DNA of 64,000 nucleotides, from NCBI GenBank assembly GCA_910579145.1, contig CAJTTQ010000001.1:1-64000 (forward strand). The letters are read 5' to 3'. The notes beneath the pieces were generated by a model. That model worked only from the letters and a program-made list of their open reading frames with translations. It did no database searches and had not been told where the DNA came from. This DNA comes from an uncultured Eubacterium sp. (GTDB lineage: Bacteria; Bacillota; Clostridia; Lachnospirales; Lachnospiraceae). Position 1 is the stretch's first letter. Each line of letters starts with the position of its first letter. Both the position numbers and the translations under genes were made by a program. This document shows positions 16,225-25,673 of this stretch, in pieces.

Positions 16225-16253
16225 TTGGTGGATAGGAACGAGGCGTTTATGTT
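16225..16253 (+). promoter_or_regulatory. Promoter of the sensor-kinase gene
   Basis: TTGGTG (16225-16230), a 17-base spacer and TATGTT (16248-16253). TACAAT at 16253-16258 is an alternative -10. The poor -35 fits an activator-dependent promoter. Confidence 0.45.
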
Positions 16254-16317
16254 ACAATAATCCAGTATGATGGATAGCACAGGAAGCGGGCGTGGGCGCT
16301 TCGGGACGGAGGAATAG

Positions 16318-17610
16318 ATGCTAGGTGGTTCTTTTTGGGTAGCGGGTGTGAGGAATGGTATGGCGGCTTGTTTGATGATGGCAGTTTTTCTGCTTCTCGA
16401 CCGCCCTCGACTTCCCATGAAAAAAACCATTTGCTGTTATGTTTTGTTTGGAGCAGCAGCCGTAGTCTGTTTCAGTGTATGGTATGCCCTCGACTGGGAA
16501 TCCTTTGTCCGCTTTTCCGGTATGCTCACCATTCCGGTGATCGGCATATTCTGCACGAAACTGAGCAGGGAAACGATCTATGTATCTTTGTATAAGCTGA
16601 CGCTCGGGTTTTACTTGATTTCCGTGATTGTATTTTGCGGCATTGATGCGGCGCGATTATGGTTTTCGGAGAGTATATGGGCGGATTTTGCGGTACGCTT
16701 TGTGCTGATGACGCTTATGATCGCGGTCATCGCGCGGAACGTCCGAACGCGTTTTTTGGAGGGCATAGACTATGTGAGGGAAGAGATGGACTGCTTCAGC
16801 ACGATTACAGTATTCTTCTCCATACTGACGGCGGCACTCGTGGCATTTTGGCCGGGAACCCATGTATTTTCCATGTTTCATGTCGTGAGGACGCTCATTC
16901 TTTTTCTAATGGCTGGGATCATACAGTTTATGGTGTATAAGATCTATCTCCACCGGGGCAGGGAGCGCCGTTATCAGGTGGAAAATGAACTGCTTGAGAC
17001 GAATGAGCGGCTTATAAGCCGGCAGTTGGAGTTGATGCGCGAGTCAAGGGAGGAGGCGGCCAGGATACGGCATGATGTGCGCCATCACAGTCTCCTGATC
17101 GAGAAATATATCAAAAACGGGGAAAACGATAAGCTGCTCGCTTATGTGAAACAGTACAGGGAAGATGTGGAGAATCGTGGAACGGAATGTATCAGTGGAA
17201 ATGAAACGATCAGTAATATCCTGTCCCTGTACGCCCGACAGGCCAAAAAGGAAGGCATTGAGGTTTTGATGTGTGTCGGGGTCGCAGGAGACGTTGCCGT
17301 GCGGGACATTGATCTCGTCGCTGTCATTGCCAATGTTTTTGAGAATGCGATACATGGCTGCCAGTCTTCTGGCAAACCGGATCAGAAAATTTTTGTGTCG
17401 GTCGACCAAAAGGGGAAGAAGATCGTCGTCCAGTGCCGAAATACCTGCCTGGCAGATCTTAAATTTAAAAATGGCGTGCCGCAGTCGGATTCTGGAAAGA
17501 GCATCGGCATATCAAGTATTTTAAAAGTGGTATCCTATTATAGAGGAGAAGCGGAGTTTTCAGTAAAAGACGGGATGTTTATCACAAAGATCCTGTTACA
17601 TATCATGTAA
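16318..17610 (+). CDS. GHKL-type sensor histidine kinase (AgrC-like)
   Basis: A 430-residue membrane kinase. About six hydrophobic segments span residues 10-215, then a helical linker ([14 protein letters not shown]) and the phosphoacceptor His252 in [10 protein letters not shown]. The GHKL ATPase has an N-box VFENAIHGC and a glycine box GKSIGISSI. AgrC-like kinases respond to peptides and phosphorylate LytTR regulators, but no response regulator gene is adjacent, so this is an orphan kinase here. GGAGG seven bases upstream supports the ATG. The chemoreceptor gene begins 16 bases after its stop, so the two are probably cotranscribed. Confidence 0.85.
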   Translation: MLGGSFWVAGVRNGMAACLMMAVFLLLDRPRLPMKKTICCYVLFGAAAVVCFSVWYALDWESFVRFSGMLTIPVIGIFCTKLSRETIYVSLYKLTLGFYLISVIVFCGIDAARLWFSESIWADFAVRFVLMTLMIAVIARNVRTRFLEGIDYVREEMDCFSTITVFFSILTAALVAFWPGTHVFSMFHVVRTLILFLMAGIIQFMVYKIYLHRGRERRYQVENELLETNERLISRQLELMRESREEAARIRHDVRHHSLLIEKYIKNGENDKLLAYVKQYREDVENRGTECISGNETISNILSLYARQAKKEGIEVLMCVGVAGDVAVRDIDLVAVIANVFENAIHGCQSSGKPDQKIFVSVDQKGKKIVVQCRNTCLADLKFKNGVPQSDSGKSIGISSILKVVSYYRGEAEFSVKDGMFITKILLHIM

Positions 17611-17626
17611 AGAAATGAGGCTGATT

Positions 17627-19627
17627 ATGAGAAGGACAATGAAAGGAAAACTGACGATCAGCGTGATCGCTATTGTAGTGGCAAGCATTATGCTGACAAC
17701 AATCGGCACTGTCGTGGTGGCGGGAAGGAACCTGATCCAGGATCAGACGGAGGCGCTGCAGCTCAATGCAGAAAAATACGCGGAAGAGATCAACACATGG
17801 ATCGAAAATGAAAAAATGCTGGCGGACGGCGCAGCGAACAGTGTGGAAGCCGCCGCGGATACATCAGATGGCTTGATACAGTCCGTGTTAGACACATTCG
17901 CGTCAGACCGGCCAGAACTGTTAAATTTATACTGCGGAACGAAGGAAAGTAAGTTCCTCCAGTCGAACCGGGACGCGGAAATACCGGATGGGTATGACCC
18001 GGTACAGCGCGGCTGGTATCAGCAGGCGGCAGAGGAGAAGGCGGTCATCGTGACCGATCCTTACTGGGACGTGCTGACGAACCAGATGTGTACGACGATC
18101 GCGGCACCGGTTTACATAAATGGAAGTCTCGAGGCCGTGATCGGTCTGGATGTCACATTGGGCACGGTGACGGACCTGACTGGGAGCATTAATTTTGCCG
18201 ACGGTGTTTATGGCTTTTTGGCTGACAGCAGCGGAAAATATGTGGCACACCGGAATAAGGAGTATGAGCCGACGGAAGACGCGGCAGTTGCTGTGACGGA
18301 TATTTTACCCGGGTTGGATGCTCTCATAAACGGAGCGGACAGCGGTGTGGAAAAAATGAGGGATTACGACGGGACACAATGTTATTTTGCCGCGTCGGTC
18401 ATTGAGGCGAGCAGCTGGAAACTCGGTGTCGTGGTGCCGACGGCAAACGTCGTGAAATCGCTTACTACAATGGTAGTTGTGGCGCTTGTGACCGCGCTTC
18501 TTATGATCGTTTTGGTAGCTGTGTTCATGGCAGGACTGATCGGCAGGACGCTGGCGCCGGTGCAGATGCTCAAGCAGTTTGCATCAGGTGATTTTTCTGA
18601 ACATACCGTGAGTGAGACAGCGATACCGAAAGAGTATAAAAATGAGACGGAGCAAATCCGTACGGCGACGGTAGAAGTAAAACAGCAGATACGGACCATT
18701 ATACTCCATACGAAAGAAGAGGCGCAGAGTATCGGCACGATCGCGGAAGGTACATCGGAGGAAATGGCTGTGCTGACGAAGGGGATTTCCCATATTTTAC
18801 AGTCAGTCGTGGAAGTGCTCAGACAGACGAGTGCGGCAAAAGAACTGGCAGACCATATGGAATCGACCGGACAGGAGCTCGGAGGACTTGTGGAAGATGT
18901 GGCGAAAAAAGCCGGGGAGGCGGCTGCGCAGTCAGGCGATATCATGAGCCGCGCCGGAAAGCAGCATGAAAGTTCTGAACTGGCTGGCAGAGAAGCTGTC
19001 TCCATGTATCAGGAGACGAAAGGGGAGTTGGAGCGGGCGATCGCGGACAGCCAGCGCGTGCGGGATATCAATACCCTGACAGAAGAGATCCTCTCGATCA
19101 GTTCCCAGACAAACCTGCTGGCGCTGAACGCCTCGATCGAGGCGGCGCGCGCCGGAGAAGCCGGAAAGGGTTTTGCCGTTGTGGCGGATGAGATCCGCGA
19201 ACTCGCTGACCACTCGAGGGATGCGGTGGATAAAATACGTCAGGTAACGGAAGATGTCATGCAGAATGTATCGGTTTTGTCAGATCGATCGGAGAGTCTG
19301 CTGACATTTATGAATGAAAAGGTCATGCGCGATTACAGGAGCATGACGGAGCTTGCCGGCATGTATAAAGAAGACGCGGTTTTTTACAATGGCATTTCCA
19401 GTGATCTGGGATCTGCTTCCGAACAGATGAGTGCCGCGATGGAGGGCATTAATGAAACGATCCGGTCGATCACGTCGCTGGTCGGCGATATTGACAGATG
19501 TATACAGGGTATGGAGCGTTTTGCAAAGAATTCCAATGAGAATTCCAATACAGTACTTGGGAAAATGGAGGAATTGTTCCGGTTAAGCGAACTTTTAAAT
19601 GAAACGGTGGCCTCTTTTAAAGTATGA
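17627..19627 (+). CDS. Methyl-accepting chemotaxis protein with Cache domain
   Basis: A 666-residue chemoreceptor. The first membrane segment is near residues 10-30. A periplasm-side Cache-type sensor covers about 35-280 (including [11 protein letters not shown] and [11 protein letters not shown]). A second membrane segment near 285-310 ([20 protein letters not shown]) is followed by a HAMP-like region. The signalling hairpin tip is [19 protein letters not shown] near 495. Start choice: GAGG at 17617-17620 sits six bases before ATG 17627, whereas ATG 17615 overlaps that site. It likely senses a small organic ligand and signals through CheA/CheW to the flagella. It ends at a strong terminator. 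Confidence 0.95.
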   Translation: MRRTMKGKLTISVIAIVVASIMLTTIGTVVVAGRNLIQDQTEALQLNAEKYAEEINTWIENEKMLADGAANSVEAAADTSDGLIQSVLDTFASDRPELLNLYCGTKESKFLQSNRDAEIPDGYDPVQRGWYQQAAEEKAVIVTDPYWDVLTNQMCTTIAAPVYINGSLEAVIGLDVTLGTVTDLTGSINFADGVYGFLADSSGKYVAHRNKEYEPTEDAAVAVTDILPGLDALINGADSGVEKMRDYDGTQCYFAASVIEASSWKLGVVVPTANVVKSLTTMVVVALVTALLMIVLVAVFMAGLIGRTLAPVQMLKQFASGDFSEHTVSETAIPKEYKNETEQIRTATVEVKQQIRTIILHTKEEAQSIGTIAEGTSEEMAVLTKGISHILQSVVEVLRQTSAAKELADHMESTGQELGGLVEDVAKKAGEAAAQSGDIMSRAGKQHESSELAGREAVSMYQETKGELERAIADSQRVRDINTLTEEILSISSQTNLLALNASIEAARAGEAGKGFAVVADEIRELADHSRDAVDKIRQVTEDVMQNVSVLSDRSESLLTFMNEKVMRDYRSMTELAGMYKEDAVFYNGISSDLGSASEQMSAAMEGINETIRSITSLVGDIDRCIQGMERFAKNSNENSNTVLGKMEELFRLSELLNETVASFKV

Positions 19628-19648
19628 TCCGATACCGCGTTCATACAC

Positions 19649-19696
19649 GGCGCACCTGCAAGTGTGGAAATACCTTGCAGGTGTGCCATTTTTTTC
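19649..19696 (+). terminator. Rho-independent terminator after the chemoreceptor
   Basis: A 14-bp stem (GGCGCACCTGCAAG with CTTGCAGGTGTGCC, one G-U pair) is followed by ATTTTTTTC. Strong call. Confidence 0.92.
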
Positions 19697-19757
19697 TTGA
19701 CACTTGCGCGGCATTTGTGTATACTGACTGTATGGATTGAAGTGGTACAGTTAGTAC
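19697..19757 (+). promoter_or_regulatory. Promoter and possible operator of the GntR-ABC operon
   Basis: TTGACA (19697-19702), a 17-base spacer and TATACT (19720-19725) form a near-consensus sigma-A promoter that begins directly at the end of the preceding terminator. Downstream at 19745-19759 is GTACAGTTAGTACAG, two GTACAG copies nine bases apart, where a YtrA-type GntR repressor could bind and block its own operon. Confidence 0.75.
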
Positions 19758-19792
19758 AGGTGCAGGCTTTATAACGGGAAGGAGGTGATTGT

Positions 19793-20170
19793 GTGATACA
19801 AATTAATCCAACGAATAACCAGCCTATTTTTGAGCAGATCATATCCCAGATCAAGATGCTTGTTCTGAAAGGGTATTTAAAACCGGGGGACGGTCTTCCG
19901 TCTGTGCGCAAACTCGCGCTGAAACTTTCTGTGACGCCGGGGACGGTAGCGAAGGCCTACAGTGAACTGGAGCGTCAGAACGTCATTGTGACGATACGGG
20001 GGAAAGGAGCTTATATCGCGGAAAAATGTGATCATAAGCCGTCTGAGACACAGCTTAAAAGGGGATTTCTCGCATTCCGGGGTGTATGTATGGACTTGAT
20101 CTATATGGGGATCCAGAGAGAGGAGTTGGAGGAACAACTGGAGGATATTTACAGTAATATTGTCCGGTGA
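19793..20170 (+). CDS. GntR family regulator, YtrA subfamily
   Basis: A 125-residue DNA-binding protein: a winged helix (residues about 10-75, with GDGLPSVRKLALKLSVTPGT and AYSELERQ) and a short helical dimerisation tail, which is the YtrA layout. YtrA regulators normally repress the ABC operon they precede. Translation starts at GTG 19793, four bases after a full-length ribosome binding site AAGGAGGTGATT. The ABC ATPase gene follows after 85 bases. Confidence 0.93.
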   Translation: MIQINPTNNQPIFEQIISQIKMLVLKGYLKPGDGLPSVRKLALKLSVTPGTVAKAYSELERQNVIVTIRGKGAYIAEKCDHKPSETQLKRGFLAFRGVCMDLIYMGIQREELEEQLEDIYSNIVR

Positions 20171-20255
20171 AACAGGTAGACCCGGCCTGCACGACGGAAC
20201 CGCTTACCGTTGCAAACAAAGGGAGAAAGAGGAAATCTCAGAAATGGAGGAAAAG

Positions 20256-21158
20256 ATGATTGAATTAAAGCAAGTGACCAAGTCGTATGACAAAGGCGAA
20301 AAGCCCGTCGTAGAAGATATCTCATTCTCGGTGGAACAGGGAAAGATCCACGGGCTGATCGGGCCGAACGGCTCTGGTAAGACGACACTGATCAAGTGTA
20401 TTACCGGAATTTTGAAAGTGGACTCGGGAGAAATTTTAGTGGATGGAAAACCGGTTTTCGACAATCCGGAAGTAAAAAAACACATGGGATATGTGGCAGA
20501 TAACTGTAATTTTTTTCCGAAATACCGGGTGCAGGATATGGTGAAATTTTACGGGGGCATGTTTGATAAATTTGACCGCGCGGAATTTGATAAGTTGAAT
20601 GAAATTTTTAAGATTCCGGTAAAACGAAAGATCGGACATCTTTCGAAAGGGCAGAAGATGCGGACATCGTTTATGCTCAATATGGCCCTGAGCCCGGATG
20701 TGCTCGTACTCGATGAGCCGACGAGCGGACTGGACGCGATCGCCAAGGCGGATCTGCTCGATCATATTGTGACAAAAGTAGAATACGGGGAGATCGCAGT
20801 GATCATTTCCACCCATCATCTGTATGAATTGGAAAAGATATGCGATACGGTTACGATGCTCGGAGAGACCGGTGTGAAGTATCAGGGAAATCTCGATGAG
20901 GTCAAGGCGCAGATCAGCAAATACCAGGTCGTATTTAAAAACGGTGTACCGGAAGGCGTATTGAACGACAGGCGTGTCATCAGTTATTCCAATATCGGCA
21001 GTGTGTATACTTTTTTGTGGGACCATGTGCTCGATGAGGAACAGGAGGGCGCCGAGGCGTTCTTTGGCGGAAAGGGCGCGGATCTGGTCGAGCAGACGGA
21101 GATTTCTTTGGAGGAGCTGTTTATTTATTCAAATCGAAGGAGGAGGGACCATGAGTAA
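20256..21158 (+). CDS. ABC transporter ATP-binding protein (YtrB-like)
   Basis: A 300-residue ABC ATPase. Walker A is GPNGSGKT near residue 36, the signature loop is LSKGQKMR, Walker B is VLVLDEPTSGLD and the switch His is in ISTHH. The LSKGQK-type signature and the GntR neighbour point to a YtrB/BcrA-type exporter rather than an importer. Start at 20256: GGAGG lies five bases upstream, while the in-frame ATG at 20244 overlaps that site. It overlaps the permease gene by eight bases. Role (drug, peptide or envelope stress) is not shown by the sequence. Confidence 0.92.
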   Translation: MIELKQVTKSYDKGEKPVVEDISFSVEQGKIHGLIGPNGSGKTTLIKCITGILKVDSGEILVDGKPVFDNPEVKKHMGYVADNCNFFPKYRVQDMVKFYGGMFDKFDRAEFDKLNEIFKIPVKRKIGHLSKGQKMRTSFMLNMALSPDVLVLDEPTSGLDAIAKADLLDHIVTKVEYGEIAVIISTHHLYELEKICDTVTMLGETGVKYQGNLDEVKAQISKYQVVFKNGVPEGVLNDRRVISYSNIGSVYTFLWDHVLDEEQEGAEAFFGGKGADLVEQTEISLEELFIYSNRRRRDHE

Positions 21159-22278
21159 ACCAGCTGTTACATATATGAAAAGGGAATGGAAAAAAGTACT
21201 TCCGGTACTCGTATTATCGGTATGTTATGCCGCTTTTGTTTTTGTCCTTGTGTTTCTTTCGATGAGTGACATGAATACGTCGTTCCGGTTGATGATGGCG
21301 TACCCGGATGGGTATTCTAGTTTTGAGATCGGGGATATGTTCATTACGTCGATGTACGATGTGTTGAGCAGATTTCATGGGTTTGCCGTGATCGTCTTTG
21401 AGGCGATGCTCATCCGCAAGGTATTCTATCAGGAAAATCGTGCCGGAATTTCTGACTTTCTCCGCATCCTTCCGATCAAAGAGAGGAACAAGGCGGCGAT
21501 GAAGGTGTGCGCCGGGGAGAGTGCTATTTTTGGATTTTGCGTATTTTTTGGTGTTTTTGGAACGATCACCAACGCGATTTTGAGTAAAGGGCTTGCTGAA
21601 AATGCCAGCATCATGCCGATCGAAAAACTGACGGATGGCGGCGTTATGTCCAATGCTTATTTGATGATCTGGCAGACATCAGGTATGATGTTTCTGGCGC
21701 TGAGCGCTATGTTTCTCGTGTTGTTTGTGATGCAGAGCTGTATCCATAATATGCCGGTAGCCATGTTTGCGGGATTTGGCATGCTGTTCGTGCCGACTTA
21801 TTATACGCTGTTATATGAAATGACGACAATAAAAGATCTCCACATGAGTAAGGTTGCAGGGGTTTTTTTGAATCATTATCCTGCGATCAATTTTGGTGAT
21901 GAGTATATAGGTGAAACAGAGATCTACACGATGGGGGCAGAATGGGGATACATGGGTGAGAAGATCCTGTTTTTGGCGGTGGTCATAGTTGCGGCGGTCG
22001 GGATTTTGGCACTTCTTCTCCGTATGCGCTGGAATATCCGGGAATCGAATAACCGGATGATCAATTCTCCCGCTGTAACTGAATTTATCGTGACCGGATT
22101 TTCCATCAGCGCGGGGACGGCAGTCGCAGTTATCACAGGAAATATGCCATACCCGGCGGCGGAAACCGTGATGGAGAAGTACGGATTTTACATTGTGACG
22201 TTTATGGTAGGGTGTATTGTGTGGGCGATGATCCACGGAATCGGACTGGCAGTGATGAAACGCCAGAGGGGGGCGTAA
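21151..22278 (+). CDS. ABC-2 type permease
   Basis: A 375-residue membrane protein with about six hydrophobic segments, the partner of the ATPase before it. An EAM-type cytoplasmic segment (RILPIKERNKAAMK) near residue 105 is typical of ABC-2 permeases where the ATPase docks. AGGAGGAGGGACC gives a strong ribosome binding site for ATG 21151, which lies inside the end of the ATPase gene. The longer upstream open frame is an out-of-frame shadow of the ATPase gene. Confidence 0.9.
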   Translation: MSKPAVTYMKREWKKVLPVLVLSVCYAAFVFVLVFLSMSDMNTSFRLMMAYPDGYSSFEIGDMFITSMYDVLSRFHGFAVIVFEAMLIRKVFYQENRAGISDFLRILPIKERNKAAMKVCAGESAIFGFCVFFGVFGTITNAILSKGLAENASIMPIEKLTDGGVMSNAYLMIWQTSGMMFLALSAMFLVLFVMQSCIHNMPVAMFAGFGMLFVPTYYTLLYEMTTIKDLHMSKVAGVFLNHYPAINFGDEYIGETEIYTMGAEWGYMGEKILFLAVVIVAAVGILALLLRMRWNIRESNNRMINSPAVTEFIVTGFSISAGTAVAVITGNMPYPAAETVMEKYGFYIVTFMVGCIVWAMIHGIGLAVMKRQRGA

Positions 22279-22326
22279 GATCTGCATGAAGCGGGTCATA
22301 TCGTTTGGAAAGGAGACAGAGATATC

Positions 22327-23529
22327 ATGAGAAAGGATAACATAAGTGCGGTCATCGGCATCCTGCTGATATTCGTGATCGGCGCATTATTTTTAGTGTT
22401 TTGTAAGGCCACGGCAGCCAATGCGCCTGTGCAGGTGGATTCGGATTACGAGGATTATGATGATATGGACGATGAGGACGAAGAACCAAGTGTAGTAGCA
22501 ACACTCGATCAGAGAGGGTATGCCGCGTACCAGCCGCTGCCGGAACGGATACAAAAGCTCATTGATTCAAACCTGTTCGGGGTGACAGAGGAGAAGATCA
22601 AACTTGCCGAAGAGGAATTGTTTGAGGGCTATGAGACGGAGGAGGATTACGCGGAAGATTATTTCGATGAGGACGAAGAGTATGATCCGGAGGAACTGGC
22701 AGAACTGATCGAGGAAGAGAAGGAGTACAGCAAAGAGGAATTGGAGGAAGAGTATGAGGATACGCTTAAATTCATAAAGAAGTTTGATGCCCCGGAGTTC
22801 TTGAACAGGAATAATAATCTGTTTGTCACTGCAGATAACGATGAGGACGAGGTAGAAGCTTTGTATTGTCCGTTAAAGTGGGATAACAAAACAGGTGAAT
22901 GTTTGGATAAGCAGAAATTAGCGGTGATCGAGAGCTGCGGATTTTCTGGTTTTGTGGACATGGTTGCGGAAGTGGAAAGACAGGAGAAAGACAGTGCAGG
23001 TGTTCTCCAAAAGATGGCAGACTATTTTGACGGGTACGAGGATGGCTACTATGAGGATGGGGACGGGTATAAGCTGTATTGTCAGGGGGTTGAATTTCTT
23101 ATCACTTCTTCCTATGGAGAGTATCGTTATCTTTCTGTCAACTTAAACCGTTCTAGCTGCTTTATTCCGCAGCAGTATCGGAACGTGGTAGACGGTGTGA
23201 GGGCAGATGGCGGTTATGATCTGCTTTCTTCTTATGTCGCCGGGGGCAGAGATGTACTTGTTTTCCGCCGGAATCAAACGGTTAGCATCAATGGATTTCT
23301 GGAACCGGCAGCTGTGAAAGCGGAATTTGTGGAAAAGAGGATCGTTTTCATTTTTGAACATGGAACGCTGGTTGATTATTATGTTACGTCAGATGTGCCA
23401 AGATTGAATCTGGATGAGGTGGACAAAAAAGTGCTGGATACATACGCTTCAGGACTTGGCAAAACGTTATCCGGAGTGCCGGAAACAGCACGGAATACGG
23501 GGAACTATCTGTTCCGCGCGGGAAAATGA
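22327..23529 (+). CDS. Membrane-anchored, highly acidic protein of unknown function
   Basis: A 400-residue protein that I do not recognise. It has one N-terminal membrane segment (residues about 8-30, no lipobox), then an exceptionally Asp/Glu-rich, low-complexity stretch (about 38-160, with blocks such as DYEDYDDMDDEDEEP and EELAELIEEEKEYSKEELEE). A more ordinary mixed alpha/beta region (about 165-400) follows. The acidic stretch would face the cell exterior and could bind cations or the wall. A good ribosome binding site (GGAAAGGAGA) precedes the ATG. It is 48 bases after the permease stop with no terminator between, so it is probably the fourth gene of the GntR operon. Confidence 0.75.
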   Translation: MRKDNISAVIGILLIFVIGALFLVFCKATAANAPVQVDSDYEDYDDMDDEDEEPSVVATLDQRGYAAYQPLPERIQKLIDSNLFGVTEEKIKLAEEELFEGYETEEDYAEDYFDEDEEYDPEELAELIEEEKEYSKEELEEEYEDTLKFIKKFDAPEFLNRNNNLFVTADNDEDEVEALYCPLKWDNKTGECLDKQKLAVIESCGFSGFVDMVAEVERQEKDSAGVLQKMADYFDGYEDGYYEDGDGYKLYCQGVEFLITSSYGEYRYLSVNLNRSSCFIPQQYRNVVDGVRADGGYDLLSSYVAGGRDVLVFRRNQTVSINGFLEPAAVKAEFVEKRIVFIFEHGTLVDYYVTSDVPRLNLDEVDKKVLDTYASGLGKTLSGVPETARNTGNYLFRAGK

Positions 23530-23582
23530 TGTCAGGGGATTGACATACGATAGGCAATAAGATAGGCGTTTGAAAAAAATGT

Positions 23583-23614
23583 TTGACAATAACAGCAAAA
23601 CATGGTAATATAAT
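23583..23614 (+). promoter_or_regulatory. Promoter of tRNA-Leu
   Basis: TTGACA (23583-23588) is followed 17 bases later by TAATAT (23606-23611), overlapping a TATAAT at 23609-23614. Which hexamer is used cannot be decided by eye. It lies about 40 bases upstream of the tRNA. Confidence 0.65.
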
Positions 23615-23649
23615 CAATGTCGTGATGGGGAGACATCCCGGTCACGCAT

Positions 23650-23732
23650 GCGGATGTGGCGGAATGGCAGACGCACAAGACTCAAAATCTTGCGGGGGTG
23701 ACCTCGTGTGGGTTCAAGTCCCACCATCCGCA
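23650..23732 (+). tRNA. tRNA-Leu (anticodon CAA)
   Basis: The acceptor arm GCGGATG (23650-23656) pairs with CATCCGC (23725-23731), with discriminator A at 23732. The anticodon stem CAAGA/TCTTG encloses CTCAAAA, giving anticodon CAA (reads UUG). The long variable arm (GGGGGTGACCTCG region) marks a class II leucine tRNA, and the T arm GGTTCAAGTCC is normal. CCA is not encoded. It is a single-gene unit between the acidic-protein gene and the minus-strand GH43. Confidence 0.95.
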
Positions 23733-23734
23733 TC

Positions 23735-23781
23735 AAAAGGCGCGAAACAAAACCGGATCGGTTTACGTTTCGCGCCTTTTT
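23735..23781 (+). terminator. Bidirectional terminator after tRNA-Leu
   Basis: AAAAGGCGCGAAAC pairs with GTTTCGCGCCTTTT (14 bp) and a T-run follows. It also ends the minus-strand GH43 gene, whose stop is at 23804, because the 5' arm begins with AAAA. Confidence 0.92.
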
Positions 23782-23803
23782 GCAACTTGTTTTTTGCGGG
23801 CGG

Positions 23804-25366
23804 TCATGCCCCGGTATATTCGATGTAGTCAAAGGCGGCAGACGTATCGCTCTCATTTCCGTTTGCTGTCGCGTAAATGCCGATCGTATTTCCGACAAAG
23901 CCGCCGGCGGCGTCCGTACAAAGGATGCGCCCGTCGAGTTTGTCCGCGATGGCCGTAAAGGAACCGTTTTCCCGGCAAAAGGAGAACGAGAGGTCCTGTC
24001 CGTCTGCTTCCAGCCGTAAGGTCAGCGCATGGCACGGGGCATCTAACACCGTTTCAGAGACGGTAGTGGCAGAGCCGTTTTCCGTTTTAACCACGGACAC
24101 TACAGTAGTAGATCCGTCTGTTCCTGCCAGACACTGGTAGTGGAATGCCGTGTTCTGGAAGATGACGATACCGGCCTGTTCATCTGTGCCCGCGGGTTCA
24201 AAGACGAGAGATGTTTCGAATCGGAAACTGAAATGTTTCTGGCGGAGACAGACGTAACTCGGAGTTCCGTCCGAACTGATCGTATCTTTCGCGCAGCGCA
24301 GCGAGAGGAATCCCTTTTTGGCTGTAAGGGAGTAGTTTCCTGCAACCGGATTCCGCAGGTACATCATGTGGAGCGGAAGCTGGCTGCCGTCAAAGTCTTC
24401 CCGCGACGGGACAGCTGGAGTGATCGACAGCGGTAGTCCTGGTGCTGGTCCAGACGGCTCTACGATACCCCTGCCCGGATTGATGACTGGCCAGCCATCT
24501 TCCCAGCAGAATGGGACGAGGAATGTCTCCCTGCCGAGGTTGCGGCAGTAGCCGCCATACGGACGGGATGCTAAAAGGACCATCCACCACTCGCCGCCCG
24601 GCGTCTGGACGATGTCAGGATGCCCGACGTTTACGATCGGATAGTGGAATCCGAGGTGGCGGTGGGTCAGGACCGGATTGCCCTTACAGCCTTCAAACGG
24701 TTCGGTCAGGCTTTTGCTCCGCGCGACGGAAACGGCGTGGTGGTGGGCTGTTCCGGCTTCGGAAATGAACAGGTAGTACCAGCCGTCCTTTTTGTAAATG
24801 TGCGGGCCTTCGGGCCATTCGACCTGGCGCAGCGCGCCGTGCCATGCCGGGTAGCTCTCGCCGGTCAGCTTTTTCGTCTCCAGATCGAGTTTTTGTATGT
24901 AGATTTCATTGTCCCCGAAATATCTGGCGCCCTCGCGTCTCGGTTTCGTACCGCAGTACCAGCATGTGCCGTCGTCATCGAAAAAGAGTGACGGGTCGAT
25001 GCCTTCCGAGCCGAGAGGATACGGTTCTGACCACGGGCCGGCCGGGTCTTTGGCCGTGACGAAAAAGTTCCCGAGGGCGGAACTTACATTTGTCGTGATC
25101 ATGTAAAAGGTGCCGTCGTGGTAGCGGAGCGTCGGGGCGAAAATGCCCTGGCTGACGTCTGCGCCTGCCAGCGGGAGCTGTTCGTTTCGGTCGAGGATAT
25201 TTCCGATCTGTTCCCAGTGGATGAGGTCCCGGCTGTGGAAGATCGGTACGCCTGGGAAGTAGGCGAAGGTAGATGTTACCAGATAATAGTCATCCTCTAC
25301 CCGGCAGATGGAAGGGTCGGGATAAAATCCCGGAAGGATGGGATTTGTAAATGTGGGATTGTACAT
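23804..25366 (-). CDS. Glycoside hydrolase family 43, beta-xylosidase-like
   Basis: A 520-residue cytosolic-looking enzyme that should trim xylose or arabinose from imported xylo-oligosaccharides. The GH43 propeller (about 1-320) carries catalytic base Asp17 in YPDPSI, Asp124 in GIDPSLF and acid Glu186 in WPEGPHIY. A C-terminal beta-sandwich of the XynB type follows (about 335-518, including AGIVIFQNTAFHYQCL). The minus-strand ribosome binding site AAGGAG lies about nine bases before the ATG. It is divergent from the importer operon and shares a 300-base control region with it. Subfamily and exact substrate are inferred. Confidence 0.92.
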   Translation of the reverse strand: MYNPTFTNPILPGFYPDPSICRVEDDYYLVTSTFAYFPGVPIFHSRDLIHWEQIGNILDRNEQLPLAGADVSQGIFAPTLRYHDGTFYMITTNVSSALGNFFVTAKDPAGPWSEPYPLGSEGIDPSLFFDDDGTCWYCGTKPRREGARYFGDNEIYIQKLDLETKKLTGESYPAWHGALRQVEWPEGPHIYKKDGWYYLFISEAGTAHHHAVSVARSKSLTEPFEGCKGNPVLTHRHLGFHYPIVNVGHPDIVQTPGGEWWMVLLASRPYGGYCRNLGRETFLVPFCWEDGWPVINPGRGIVEPSGPAPGLPLSITPAVPSREDFDGSQLPLHMMYLRNPVAGNYSLTAKKGFLSLRCAKDTISSDGTPSYVCLRQKHFSFRFETSLVFEPAGTDEQAGIVIFQNTAFHYQCLAGTDGSTTVVSVVKTENGSATTVSETVLDAPCHALTLRLEADGQDLSFSFCRENGSFTAIADKLDGRILCTDAAGGFVGNTIGIYATANGNESDTSAAFDYIEYTGA

Positions 25367-25443
25367 GTCAAAAATCTCCTTTTTCTAAAAATTTCCTTTT
25401 TGTTCATATTGCACCACGAAAATGCGCAAAATTTGTTAGGGTC

Positions 25444-25472
25444 ATTTTAATATAGGATGGATAAAATGTCAA
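25444..25472 (-). promoter_or_regulatory. Promoter of the minus-strand GH43
   Basis: On the minus strand TTGACA (25472-25467), a 17-base spacer and TAAAAT (25449-25444). A consensus -35 and a good -10, about 80 bases upstream of the GH43 start. Confidence 0.75.
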
Positions 25473-25532
25473 ATCGCCCAATTTTCCCCGTTCACTTTTT
25501 GTTCATTATTCATAAAAAAATGTTCAAAACTA

Positions 25533-25561
25533 TAGACATGTCACAAAAACAGTGATATAAT
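25533..25561 (+). promoter_or_regulatory. Promoter of the oligosaccharide importer operon
   Basis: TAGACA (25533-25538), a 17-base spacer and a perfect TATAAT (25556-25561). It drives the operon starting at 25674. Confidence 0.78.
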
Positions 25562-25673
25562 TGAGTATAAATTGTATGCAAAATATACAAATGATTCAAC
25601 GCAATGTGTCTTACAAAACCTGTTTTGTGAAGCGCATAAAAAAGAGAAAGGGCGAAAGGAGATTGCGACAGCT

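Larger units (their letters stand above)
25367..25673. promoter_or_regulatory. Divergent control region of the xylan locus
   Basis: A 307-base AT-rich gap with no gene. It holds back-to-back sigma-A promoters (see separate entries) and two exact 12-base copies of CTTTTTGTTCAT at 25396-25407 and 25495-25506. One copy is downstream of the minus promoter and the other just upstream of the plus promoter, 99 bases apart. These are candidate binding sites for an unlinked regulator. The plus transcript has a leader of about 100 bases. Confidence 0.6.

Noticed and set aside
18382..19005. 207-residue minus-strand frame inside the chemoreceptor gene
   Set aside because: Ser/Ala/Thr-rich antisense of the signalling coiled coil; no initiation signals.
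16318..19627. Complete two-component system
   Set aside because: No response regulator frame lies next to the kinase; the next gene is a chemoreceptor.
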